Assembly (NCBI GenBank): GCA_034096865.1 | Contig: JAWQFJ010001827.1 | Location: forward strand, 58,086 to 122,085 | Source of the DNA: Theodoxus fluviatilis | Taxonomy: Eukaryota > Mollusca > Gastropoda > Cycloneritida > Neritidae | Direction: 5' to 3' | Length of the DNA: 64,000 bases | In this document: positions 22,437 to 30,680 of the stretch, in pieces | Position numbering within the stretch: the stretch's first letter is position 1 | Layout: each line of letters starts with the position of its first letter | Translations under genes and position numbers: made by a program | Notes under the pieces: model-generated | Database searches by the model: none | Told to the model about the DNA's origin: nothing | Seen by the model: the letters and a program-made list of their open reading frames with translations, nothing else

Positions 22437-25400
22437 TCTGTTAGCGTGTGTCGCTGTGTCGATCGTGTGGTGGTTGAACATTGCTGACAGATACAGCAAA
22501 ACTCGACCAAAAGGCACTAAAAACGGTGAAACGTGTTTCTGCGATGCTCTGTTTTGAGGTAGGGTAGTGAAATCGGCGTACTCAGCACCTGCGTACTCTT
22601 GACCCAACACCCCCTGCGAGAGCATTCCAAACTGCTGAGCAGCGGTTGAGAGACAACGGCATTCTAAAAATAGCTTGAGCGAGAGGGGTGCCGCAACAGT
22701 GGACTAGCCCAATTTTAAGCTTAGTTTAGGGTTGCGAACGTTAGGGTTGCGAACGCTACGGACAGACAGATGAAATCGCCTTGGCTCGAGAACAAAGAGA
22801 TCGAAACTTCGTGAACTAAGCTATCCCGCATGTTCTATGGCGCCATTCTAACCTGTGTAGAGCGTGTAAAACGTCACATTCGGTTTGGAAAGATGTATTA
22901 TACACAAGAAAAGCGAAGTTGCGAACGTTGATCACGCGGACAGAAACGAGTCGGCAATCTGTAAGAAAGATCCCAGAGCCGTATTTTACCTTCAATTGGT
23001 GTGCTTGCCGGCTTTTATCAAAACTACACACCACCAAACATCGATTTCATCCCCCAAAAGATCAAGAATGGCATTTTAGGTGGAGAAAATAGCCATTTAT
23101 TTATCATCAGAGTAGCGCGATTTAGCGGACAGACAGCTTCCGGTACTTCTTATTTTCTTCTTTTACTTCGATTTCTACCAAACTTAAGCCCGCCCCTTCG
23201 TGTTTCGTGACATTGATATGTAGGTGGAACCGTTATTTAAACGACTTGACCATCCGATATTACGTTAAAGGTCCTGACTTCTGTTTTTATTACATTGACT
23301 CGAGGCATATGCAGGCCAGGAAGGAAATTGCGTCTGTCCGGATTCTAACGTTCACCACCAATCACACGCTCACAAAGTCAACAAAAACAACATTGATGAA
23401 CAAACCATGTATAATTCTTTATTTAGAATAGCTGCTTCTTCCATTTGGTTCACAAAAAGAAGTCAAAATTGGTACAGTTTGTCAAAAATTCGCGAATTTT
23501 CTCAGCCATGTTCTCAACACTACCAGATCGTGAAACCTGCCAATATACAAAATCATCACAAAAATTTTCCAGTGTGTTTTTGTGATGATCCCTTTCATGA
23601 TGATGATGATAGTAGTGATTTTCCTCTCGCTAATGATGAGGTATCGGAGAGCGAGGATCGATAGTGAAGCTGTCATGCTGGCTGAAACGAGGTTGACCTC
23701 GCCATCATCGGTACTTCATTGTAGGCTCATATTGATTGTAACTCAGGACTAATAATCCCAATCATCACAAAATTTCTCCAGTGTGTTTTTGTGCCATTTT
23801 TTGAAGTTCACTTTTTTTTAAATAGAGCTCTAGACCAAGAAACAAGCAGTGGGCACTCTGAGAAAGAAAGCTGGGTGAAAGACCTATTTTTTTCAAAATA
23901 GTGGCTCTACTTACTGTAATGGCAAGTGTAGTGTTTTCTTAGCTTGACAAAGTGCAGCATTTGGCTAGTTTTGGCAAATAAAGACCTTTCTAGCCATACC
24001 AAGTTTAGCTTTGTAGCTACAGTATTTATTATACTACGATTTTTCAAACTTGGTCCATTTTCCTGCGATTTCAGGGGACAGACGCACTAGAAATTCTGCG
24101 TCTTGAATGAGTTAAGCTTTCAAATAGTGTTTGAATCTTGTCAATATGTTGAATATAAGTTGAGTTATATACTTTTTTGACTCACATGCGAAGCAAAAGT
24201 GAGTCTATGTACTCACCCGTGTCGTCCGTCCGGGCGTCCGTGAAAAACTTTAACGTTGGATTTTTCTTGGAGACTATTAAGTCTATCAACACCCAATTTG
24301 GCATGATGGTGTATGATGACAAGGCCTAAAAAAAAATACATAGTGACTTGTCCTTGCTTCAAGGTCAAGGTCGCAGGGGCCATAAATGTTGTCTAAAAAA
24401 CAGTCATTTTTCACATTTTCTCAATTTTCTCTAAAGTTTTTGAGATTGGATACCTCACCTATATATGGTATATAGGGCAAAGTAAGCCCTATCTTTTGAT
24501 ACCAGTTTGGTTGACCTTGCTTCAAGGTCAAGGTCACAGGAGCTCTTCAAAGTTGGATTGTATACATATTTTGAAGTGACCTTGACCCTGAACTATGGAA
24601 GATAACTGTTTCAAACTTAATAATTATGTGGGGCACATGTTATACTTTCATCATGAGACACATTTGGTCACATATCATCAAGGTCAAGGTCACTTTGACC
24701 CTTATGAAATGTGACCAAAATGGGGTAGTGAACCACTAAAAGTGACCATATCTCATGGTAGAAAGTGCCAATAAGCACCATTGTGCTTCATATGTCTTGA
24801 ATTAACAGCTTGTGTTGCATGACCTTTGATGACCTTGACCTTGGGTCAAGGTCACATGTATTTTGTAGGAAAAATTTGTAAAGCATTTGTTAGTGTATGA
24901 TGTCATTGGTAGGTTTAGTTGTTTGACCTTGACCTTGAAGGTCACCTGAAGGTCAAGGTCATATAAAGGTCAAGGTCAAGCATGTGAGTCGTATGGGCTT
25001 TGCCCTTCTTGTTGTTGGCATCTTTCAAGTGCCGAAAGGACAAATTTCTTAGATTTTACATATGTACATTATCTGTCATAATATTTCGCCAACTGCTCTG
25101 ATTCTTTTGAAATTTTAATTGCAAATGTAAAAATGAATCAGCTCCAAGACTATGTAAAGTTTTTACTGTTTCAATTATAATAAGTTGAGTTGAAGTGTAT
25201 TTTGGAGATAAAAAACTATGTGTTCTTGAAAAATTTTCACTTTTGTCACCTTTCCAATTTTGTACTCTAGGAGCTGCAGTCATGATGTAGTGGAGTAGAT
25301 TATTTATTTACCTTTCTAACAGTTTTTGACTCACATGCGAGTGAGTCTATGTACTGAGCCGTGTCGTCCGGGCGTCCGGGCATCCGTCCGGGCGTAAAAA

Positions 25401-28400
25401 ACTTAAACGTTGGATTTTTCTCGGAGACTATTAAGTCTATCAACACCAAATGTGGCATGATGGTGTATGATGACAAGGCCTCAAAAAACATACATAGTGA
25501 CTTGACCTTGCTTCAAGGTCAAGGTCACAGGAGCCATAAATGTGGTCTCAAAAACAGCCATTTTTCACATTTTCCCAATTTTCTCCCACGTTATTGAGAA
25601 TGGCGACCTTAGCTACAAGTGGTATATAGGTCAAAGCAAGCCCTATCTTTTGATACCAGTTTGGTTGACCTTGCTTCAAGGTCAAGGTCACAGGAGCTCT
25701 TCAAAGTTGGATTGTATACATATTTTGAAGTGACCTTGACCCTGAACTATGGAAGATAACTGTTTCAAACTTAATAATTATGTGGGGCACATGTTATACT
25801 TTCATCATGAGACACATTTGTTCACATATCATCAAGGTCAAGGTCACTTTGACCCTTATGAAATGTGACCAAAATGGGGTAGTGAACCACTAAAAGTGAC
25901 TATATCTCATGGTAGAAAGTGCCAATAAGCACCATTGTGCTTCCTATGTCTTGAATTAACAGCTTTGTGTTGCATGACCTTGGGTCAAGGTCACATGTAT
26001 TTTGGTAGGAAAAATGTGTAAAGCGTTTCTTTGTGTATGATGTCATTGGTAGGTTTAGTTGTTTGACCTTGACCTTGAAGGTCACCTGAAGGTCAAGGTC
26101 ATATAAAGGTCAAGGTCAAGCATGTGAGTCGTATGGGCTTTGCCCTTCTTGTTTCTGATTGTCTGTGCTTTCAAAGAAATATGGGTTTTAGGGGGTTGTT
26201 ATGCACTGAAAATGAAATTGAGATGATTTTTCTCCTGAACTCAGTGTTGTATTTTGTAATTTTTACTGAAATTCCCTGGCACTGACAGTTGCATAATATA
26301 ATGATGAAGCTGGCATGGAAAGGGTTAAGAGCTTAACCACCAGAGATGGTAATTGAAGGCTGTCAACATTCCACATTGTCAGAATGATTTAAACAATACT
26401 TATTTGATTTCATGCCACCCCAAAAAGGCTTTGAGAGGAGATGAAATGCTGCTTATTATGCATGAGAGTTGCAATGAGCTCGGGTCCTCTCCGGATGGGA
26501 CTTCAATCTACTCTGCAGAGCTTAGTGCACTTGAGGCCGCTCTTGGTGTAGTCCAGAGCAAGAGACTGCCGCGAGCCTTTATGGTCTCTGACGAGCTATC
26601 CGCCTTACAGACTGTGTGGGGTAGAGAGATTTCCCATCCTTATTTGTTTGGCACATTTGTTCATCTGTGTAGACTACTGTGTTTGGCACATTTGTTCATC
26701 TGTGTAGACTACTGTGTGAGGGTACTGAGGTCGCCTTCTGCTGGGTCCCTAGCTATATGGGCATCCCGGGGAACAAGAGAGCAGACCAGGCTGCCGTCCG
26801 CTCTCTCCCTTCCCATGTCCCCGGGCAGAATCCCGGCGGGCAACCTGGTACCCCGTATTACTAAATACATTTCTAACCTGTGTCAGGCCGACTGGGACGG
26901 CAGGGCACATAACAAACTTCACGAAATAGCTTCTGTGTGGGGTGAACGACTCTCCCCCACATTGCTCACAAGAAGAGAGGAAGTTGTGCTCTGCTGTTCC
27001 CAGATCGGCCATTCTGTTCTGACCCACTCCTATTTGTTGCGGTCGGAGCCTCCACCGGAGTGCCATACCTGCCAGTGCAGGCTCACCATGCCGCACGTTC
27101 TGGTGGAATGCCCTCGACTTGCTCAACTACGGAGTGCAGACCTGCCAAATGCTACGCTTTAGGCATAGCATGCTACGCTTTCGACATGCTTGCTACGCTG
27201 CTACTACGCTGCTACGCTTGTCCATAAAAACTACGCTTTTCCCGCGTGCTTGAACTTTTGACCGCGATGGAGAATCTCCCCCCCCCCCCCCACTTTCACG
27301 CCGCCAGCGCAGCTTATCGCGCCGCCTTCACAGCCTTATCTCCCCCACCACCGCTTTCACGCCGCCAGCGCAGCTTATCGCGCCGCCTTCACAGCCTTAT
27401 TCCCCCCCCCCCCCCCCCCCCCCCCCCGCTTTCACGCCACCTGGTCAGCTTATCGCGCCAACCTCACAGCCTTATCACCCCCCACCCCCGCTACGCCTAT
27501 TCCTTCAATGCTACTCCAAATAGCTCTGGATGCTACTCTTTGGCATGATGGTGGGTTGGCAGGTCTGGGAGTGGGTCGAGCAGTCTGTCAGACATTGTTA
27601 AAGATCCTCTAGCTGTAATATTTTTTTTTTAGATTCTGAGTATTATTCTCATTTATTAGTCATACTATAACTATGTTTTCATTGTTTTCGATATTTCTCC
27701 ACTTACTTCATCTGAGGTAATCTTTTAGTCGCACATTTTTATACTGTAAAAGTATGTTGTGGCCTTGAATGGCCTTAAAGGCTGATGAGCCCTTGGGCTC
27801 CATCCACCTATCCCTAAATGCTTTGTTGGTGACAAGGACATCAATATGTGAAATTTTGCCCTATTGCCATTATGCTTTTTCATGTTTGAAAGCTCTGCAC
27901 AGCCTTTGCTGGCTGTTGGGCAGTGGGACTCGATTTAATGGATTGTATGTCACTAGTTTGGTGAATTGTACTATACTCTGCTGTCGGGGAGAGTTCTAAT
28001 AACATGGTGGAAGTGTTTCTTAACGTTGTGGCCTTATAAAGTTATATAGCCTACAAAGCTGATAGGCCATTAAACTCCATCCATCCATCCATCCATCCAT
28101 CCATCATTGGGTACTGGAGCATATCCACTACTGTGGACATTTTGGTTGGACAATCTGTGATTTGCCATTAATGAAAGCAAAGATGATGGAAAGGAACTAA
28201 ACAAAACATGTTTATTTTTCAGTCCACACGACTTGGGCGACATGTCAACGCTCTGCGCAAGAAGACATCCAATGATGGGCTGGCTAAGCGTGCCAAGAAC
28301 CTGGTGCGAAGCTGGCGCACGCTCATCGGCGACAACCCAGAAGCTGTATCCAGCAGCTCTAGCACTGGTGTTAATGGAGAACGGGTAGACACGCCTCCCA

Positions 28401-30397
28401 TGCCGCGCCATCTGCATGCACTGCAGGCCCAGAACAAGTCCCGACCTTCCTCCCCTGCCAGTGCCTACTCCCCTGCCACCTCCCCCAAAGTGGCCCGGGG
28501 CAACATCCCCTCGAGCCTTGTCAGGAAATCTAGTCTGTCCCCTGCCCCCCTGCCAGGTGCCACCCCCTCCAACTCCAGTCCCAGACTGCCCTTGGGCAAG
28601 GATGCCGGTGGGCCACTCAGGAAACTGGTCACCACAACTGGCGTCCCAGGCAAGTTGGCCTCACCCGCCCTGGCACGGTCTGGTTCTCCCCTTGTCTGCC
28701 AGGTAGCTCCCTCCCGTGTCTCCCCTGGACTTCCCCATGCCATGCCCTCCAGGGTGACCTCACCCTGCCGAGTACCAGCTGCCCCTGCTGGCAAGAGTGC
28801 CCATCCCTCTAGACTGGTGTCGCCCGCCAACTCACCACGCCTGTTAATGGGACAGCCTCGCATCAGCTCCCCAGCCACAGCTCCAGGTGCATCTGGGGGG
28901 AGACCCAGGATGGCCTCCCCTGCTCTTGGCTGGCCCAGAATTGCCTCTCCTGCCATGCCACCTGGAGCAAAGCACTCCCCTGTGCCCCCTGTCCCTGGCA
29001 AAAACCCACTCATGCGGGTAGGCTCCCCTGCTGTCATTCCTGGCAGGGCAATATCTCCCCGTGTATCCCAGCTGGGGCGCTCTGAAGCTGCAGGAGGTTC
29101 CAGGCAATCGCCAAAGCTGCAGCCCCGGTCCCCCTACCTGGCAGCCTCGGCCAACCCGGTTCCTTTCCCCCAAGTTTCCCCACCCTGCCCTCCTGAGGCA
29201 AATGAGGATTCCAACACGAGCTGGTCCACTTCCCCTGATTCTGTTGCTAGTGAAGCTCTAAGGGTCGACTCTGACACACAGTTGCGGTTGACTGGTGCTG
29301 ATGGCACTCCCCTGACCAACAACAAGCACATTCAGAAATCAAACCATTCCAGTGATTCCATTTCAAAATCTGGAGGGAAGTCAGACTCACACGCTTCAAA
29401 CATGTCCAGAACAGACGTAGCCAACCGCAAAAGAACACGAACAGAAAGTCCTGTAGGTCAGAATGCCAAGAGACCCCGATCAGAGACGCCCCTCTCTCAT
29501 GGAGATGATGTGGTGAATGGTGGTAGGAAAGGACACCGGAGCAAGAATGGTGAGAAGGCCAAGTGGGTGACGGGCTTTCAGAATGCAGCGTCCTTGGAAG
29601 CTGAGAGACCAGGCACCCCAGACAGTTGTGCGAGTGGCTCGACCAAAGAGATAAAGAAAATGTCGTTGAACAGAGCAGCCAGTGTTTGCAGTGATGCATC
29701 CTCGAGGTTGGGCAGAACTTCCAAAGTGAAAACCACAGCTGAGCTCATAGCTGACCTGCAGAGGAAAAGTGCCAGTGCCAGTGTAGGGAATGATATCATA
29801 GAGAAGCTGAACACCAACCAGATAGTGAAGGAGCAAGATGTCCAAAACTCGGTCCTCCCCCCTGGCGTCAAGCCACGGTCCAGGCGGAAGAAGGATGAGA
29901 GTGAACCTTGCAGTGTGCCATCCTCCAGTATTCCCATGAGTCAAACCAAATCTGAACTTGTTCAAAAGTTTCTTGATTCCTTTGACCCTCCCTCCAGCAA
30001 GGGCCAGAGTTCAGCCCCTGCCTCACCCCCCACCCCCATCCCTAGCACCAGTGGCATGATGCCCCCAGAGCCTGAGAAGGATGAGGAACGGCAAGCCTCT
30101 AAGTTTCCCCAGCCTGCTAGGGAGAAGCAGAAAGTTCCTACCCTGGAAGACATCACCAGCCAGCTTTCCCCCCTGAACCTAGACAATATTGACTGGGGAT
30201 CCCTTGACTATGCCATGCCCTCGCCTTCGCAGCCCAAGGAGGTAGAAGACACGGATCTGTTGAAGGCGCAACCCAAAAACCATGTCAATGGCTGCTATGA
30301 CTCTCGGGGCAAATTTCATGACTGGACGAAGACATATACTGTCTCCTTTCCTGATAACACCAGAATGCATGTTTTGCCGTATGTTGTATTAGACTGA
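15028..30397 (+). CDS. MED26: Mediator complex subunit 26, three-exon gene
   Basis: Spliced CDS is 15028-15090, 17854-17928 and 28223-30397, giving about 770 residues. MED26 is a Mediator subunit that links Mediator to RNA polymerase II elongation factors in the nucleus. The N-terminal TFIIS N/LW helical domain (about residues 5-85) spans all three exons: QELKARLLTALD in exon 1, LEVISILETFPITREQLE in exon 2, and TRLGRHVNALRKKTS followed by AKRAKNLVRSWRTLIG in exon 3. The middle is a long Ser/Pro-rich disordered region with many SPA-type motifs and a basic KRTRTESP/KRPR stretch that could be a nuclear signal. The C-terminus ends in the family hallmark VNGCYDSRGKFHDWTK and LPYVVLD. All junctions are phase 0 with GT-AG sites. 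The length is somewhat greater than the human protein (about 600), through the disordered middle. Identity is secure; exact splice sites are read by eye. Confidence 0.95.
16303..16332. repeat. Poly-C run of about 30 nt
   Basis: Uninterrupted C tract in MED26 intron 1; its length is uncertain in any assembly. Confidence 0.9.
16930..17385 (+). pseudogene. Decayed LINE 3' coding end (RTE-like)
   Basis: A frame reading LHWAGRVRRKKNHHVPKWLL, CELIQGHKKRGHS and HYKDGLKLVL matches the familiar RWAGHVxRM...RxPKxxLYGEL...GxxKKRYKDxLK block after the reverse transcriptase of RTE-type elements. Stops and frameshifts follow, then a GATGATGATGACGA tail as such elements often have. Confidence 0.7.
17400..17583 (+). 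mobile_element. SINE-like repeat, copy in MED26 intron 1
   Basis: Shares with 62285-62463 and 35800-35930 a body containing CTCTAGTGATTTTCATGATC and a 3' end CTTTACATAGCC...GGTTGATA, finishing in a CCATTCATTT tail. No tRNA-like boxes are clear in it. Confidence 0.65.
17854..17928 (+). CDS. MED26: MED26 exon 2 (25 codons)
   Basis: Acceptor ctgtatttgcag ends at 17853 and donor gtaaag begins at 17929. The translation VVDEKVVLEVISILETFPIT continues with REQLE and is the second helix block of the LW domain. Both ends are phase 0. Confidence 0.93.
18972..19505. repeat. Large foldback around a transposase start
   Basis: About 235 bp at 18972-19210 recurs in reverse complement at 19275-19505, with a loop of about 65 bp. 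Each arm contains the ATG of MADDPAAISEGSDIEADSD and about 60 codons, followed by QSQEWFEFLEEEDVEEEF-type sequence. A shortened form of the same foldback is in the sister element at 56152-56530. Confidence 0.9.
19553..19617. repeat. Paired perfect palindromes at the left end of element B
   Basis: TAGGCTCATATGAGCCTA at 19553-19570 and GTAGGCTCAATTGAGCCTAC at 19598-19617 are each self-complementary and share the TAGGCTCA arm. They may be transposase binding sites. Confidence 0.8.
19817..20044 (+). pseudogene. piggyBac-like transposase N-terminal remnant, left copy
   Basis: The frame includes DDPFHDDFPLANDEVSESED and EAVMLAETRSTSPSSV, an acidic N-terminus of the type seen in piggyBac transposases. 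It ends at a stop soon after. About 155 bp recurs directly at 23584-23755. Confidence 0.55.
20400..20647 (-). mobile_element. tRNA-derived SINE-like sequence
   Basis: On the minus strand, TGGCTCAGCTGGTAGAGC is a clear A box and D arm. ACTCTTGG resembles a tRNA-Lys(CTT) anticodon loop, and GGTTTGATTC is a degraded B box. A second B-box-like GGTTGCGGGTTCGAACCC follows about 120 nt later after pyrimidine-rich sequence. The acceptor stem is poor, so a functional tRNA is unlikely. Confidence 0.7.
20973..21091 (+). pseudogene. Harbinger SANT/Myb-like accessory protein, N-terminal remnant
   Basis: MASKKKERKARAKNFSETEM, then SVLVLKCAAYIKSKRKKD and a stop. Start plus first helix resembles the trihelix/Myb-like partner of PIF/Harbinger transposons. 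It faces the transposase start at 21316 with the middle of both genes deleted. Confidence 0.6.
21098..21316 (-). pseudogene. PIF/Harbinger transposase, N-terminal remnant
   Basis: MAAIVLKKRIHDNLLRKNRV, then FRDRRHPLEVFNDEEVFRKF and RFHRKEILAITDEIHKEI. FRDR.HPLE..ND.E..RKFRF.R..I is the standard N-terminus of Harbinger transposases (DDE nuclease). The DDE core is missing, since the frame stops about 70 residues in. Confidence 0.88.
21588..21910. repeat. (TTCTA)n and a dispersed-repeat tail
   Basis: Five ATTCT units, then sequence with the often-seen CCGTCCAGTAGTTTTTGAGA / GACGGGACAGACAGACACAC signature of dispersed repeats in animal genomes. No coding capacity. Confidence 0.55.
22072..22097. 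repeat. Poly-C run
   Basis: About 25 C in a row. Confidence 0.9.
22370..22433. repeat. (GT)n/(GA)n microsatellite
   Basis: GT units followed by GA units with few interruptions. Confidence 0.9.
23584..23755 (+). pseudogene. Direct duplicate of the transposase N-terminal remnant
   Basis: Nearly the same sequence as 19890-20045 with a longer GATGATGAT run. The frame gives DDPFHDDDDSSDFPLANDEV before a frameshift. Confidence 0.6.
24179..25011 (+). mobile_element. Helentron-like non-autonomous element, copy 1
   Basis: Starts GACTCACATGCGAAGC and ends GCATGTGAGTC-GTAT-GGGCTTTGCCC-TTCTTG. The inverted repeat lies at the left terminus but about 20 bp inside the right one, ahead of an 11-nt hairpin. 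Comparison with the uninterrupted sister sequence (reverse of about 56045-56075) shows insertion within a T run and no target duplication. These are the marks of Helitron2/Helentron elements. The body is packed with AAGGTCA half sites. Confidence 0.75.
25328..26151 (+). mobile_element. Helentron-like non-autonomous element, copy 2
   Basis: An 824-bp copy of the family, close to copy 1 over its whole length, in the same orientation, about 310 bp downstream. Preceded by a T run. Confidence 0.75.
26340..27136 (+). pseudogene. Non-LTR retrotransposon RNase H end, broken
   Basis: RNase H motifs are readable: SIYSAELSALEAAL (Glu), MVSDELSALQT (Asp), then in another frame VAFCWVPSYMGIPGNKRADQ (final Asp), followed by the C-terminal HTCQCRLTMPHVLVECPRL zinc-knuckle-like end. 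This layout is typical of I/Jockey-type LINEs with RNase H. A 35-bp tandem duplication shifts the frame at 26647-26716, and a TIR element interrupts the end at 27137. Confidence 0.85.
26647..26716. repeat. 35-bp tandem duplication breaking the RNase H frame
   Basis: TTTGGCACATTTGTTCATCT... occurs twice in direct succession. The length is not a multiple of three, so it explains the frame change. Confidence 0.95.
27137..27567. mobile_element. Short TIR element with 6-bp TSD, copy 2
   Basis: Starts CAGACCTGCCAA, ends TTGGCAGGTCTG, flanked by GGAGTG on both sides. It is reversed relative to the copy at 8580. The inside has repeated GCTACGCTTT motifs, three duplicated CGCCGCC...CAGCCTTAT segments and C runs. 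It interrupts the LINE coding end. Confidence 0.93.
27750..28110 (+). repeat. Two LINE/SINE-type 3' tails
   Basis: GTGGCCTTGAATGGCCTTAA...CTCCATCCACC at 27760 and GTGGCCTTATAAAG...GCTGATAGGCC...CTCCATCCATCC at 28030-28105. Both form a stem around GGCC/AGGCC and end in (CCAT)n. The first probably belongs to the LINE just upstream. Confidence 0.65.
28223..30397 (+). CDS. MED26: MED26 exon 3 (bulk of the protein and stop)
   Basis: Acceptor tttatttttcag ends at 28222. An ATG just upstream at 28208 is in frame but lies inside the intron and polypyrimidine tract, so it is not the start. The exon carries the end of the LW domain, the Ser/Pro-rich middle and the conserved C-terminal module that in the family binds core Mediator. 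Stop TGA is at 30395-30397. Confidence 0.95.
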   Translation, partial: STRLGRHVNALRKKTSNDGLAKRAKNLVRSWRTLIGDNPEAVSSSSSTGVNGERVDTPPMPRHLHALQAQNKSRPSSPASAYSPATSPKVARGNIPSSLVRKSSLSPAPLPGATPSNSSPRLPLGKDAGGPLRKLVTTTGVPGKLASPALARSGSPLVCQVAPSRVSPGLPHAMPSRVTSPCRVPAAPAGKSAHPSRLVSPANSPRLLMGQPRISSPATAPGASGGRPRMASPALGWPRIASPAMPPGAKHSPVPPVPGKNPLMRVGSPAVIPGRAISPRVSQLGRSEAAGGSRQSPKLQPRSPYLAASANPVPFPQVSPPCPPEANEDSNTSWSTSPDSVASEALRVDSDTQLRLTGADGTPLTNNKHIQKSNHSSDSISKSGGKSDSHASNMSRTDVANRKRTRTESPVGQNAKRPRSETPLSHGDDVVNGGRKGHRSKNGEKAKWVTGFQNAASLEAERPGTPDSCASGSTKEIKKMSLNRAASVCSDASSRLGRTSKVKTTAELIADLQRKSASASVGNDIIEKLNTNQIVKEQDVQNSVLPPGVKPRSRRKKDESEPCSVPSSSIPMSQTKSELVQKFLDSFDPPSSKGQSSAPASPPTPIPSTSGMMPPEPEKDEERQASKFPQPAREKQKVPTLEDITSQLSPLNLDNIDWGSLDYAMPSPSQPKEVEDTDLLKAQPKNHVNGCYDSRGKFHDWTKTYTVSFPDNTRMHVLPYVVLD

Positions 30398-30680
30398 TGA
30401 GTGGGTGTACCTGTGTGCTGATGATATACTGATGAATGGGGGTGGGGGGGTGGGATGCTGTTTGGGGATGGGAGGTGTTGTTGCTGTTACTGTGGTATGT
30501 CGAGCCTGTTCGTACACAATGGAAATGTGATCTTGCTGCCATGCTTTGACCCTCTTACTACCTGTGCCAAGATCAAGACACTGCTTCAAACGTCCCAGAT
30601 GGGAATTTGGCTCTTCAGTCAATGATGGTTGTGAAGGAAGAAAAATTGGAATAAAATATATATTATTTTTTTCATTTTTT
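30398..30680 (+). other. MED26 3' UTR with poly(A) signal
   Basis: An AATAAA hexamer is at 30650-30655, about 250 bp after the stop, followed by a T-rich stretch. Longer transcripts could use later hexamers, for example near 31673. Confidence 0.55.

Larger units (their letters stand above)
19534..24115. mobile_element. TTAA element B nested in A1
   Basis: Left end TTAACTCATTCGCAACGC and right end reverse complement TTAACTCATTCAAGACGC, each with the TTAA target. The sister element has the uninterrupted sequence CATACTTTAAGCTTTCAAAC (reverse of about 56107-56126), which is exactly this locus without the insert. Two perfect palindromes of 18 and 20 bp, built on TAGGCTCA, sit just inside the left end. 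The element contains the start of a piggyBac-like transposase, a SINE and a Harbinger remnant. Confidence 0.88.
18374..26328 (+). mobile_element. piggyBac-like element A1 (TTAA ends), carries nested insertions
   Basis: Begins TTAACCCTTTCCGACCGG and ends with the reverse complement of TTAACCCTTTCCATGCC. The left end is almost identical to the right end of the element at 55584-60318 read in reverse. Both hold the repeated motif ACCGGATGCGACGCGC. The inside has the start of a transposase-like frame (MADDPAAISEGSDIEADSD) within a foldback. Removing the nested elements (19534-24115, 24179-25011, 25328-26151) leaves a short non-autonomous unit. Confidence 0.8.

Noticed and set aside
28070..29965. 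Long minus-strand frames opposite MED26 exon 3
   Set aside because: Shadows of a GC-rich Ser/Pro-rich exon. They match no family, while the plus strand matches MED26 throughout.
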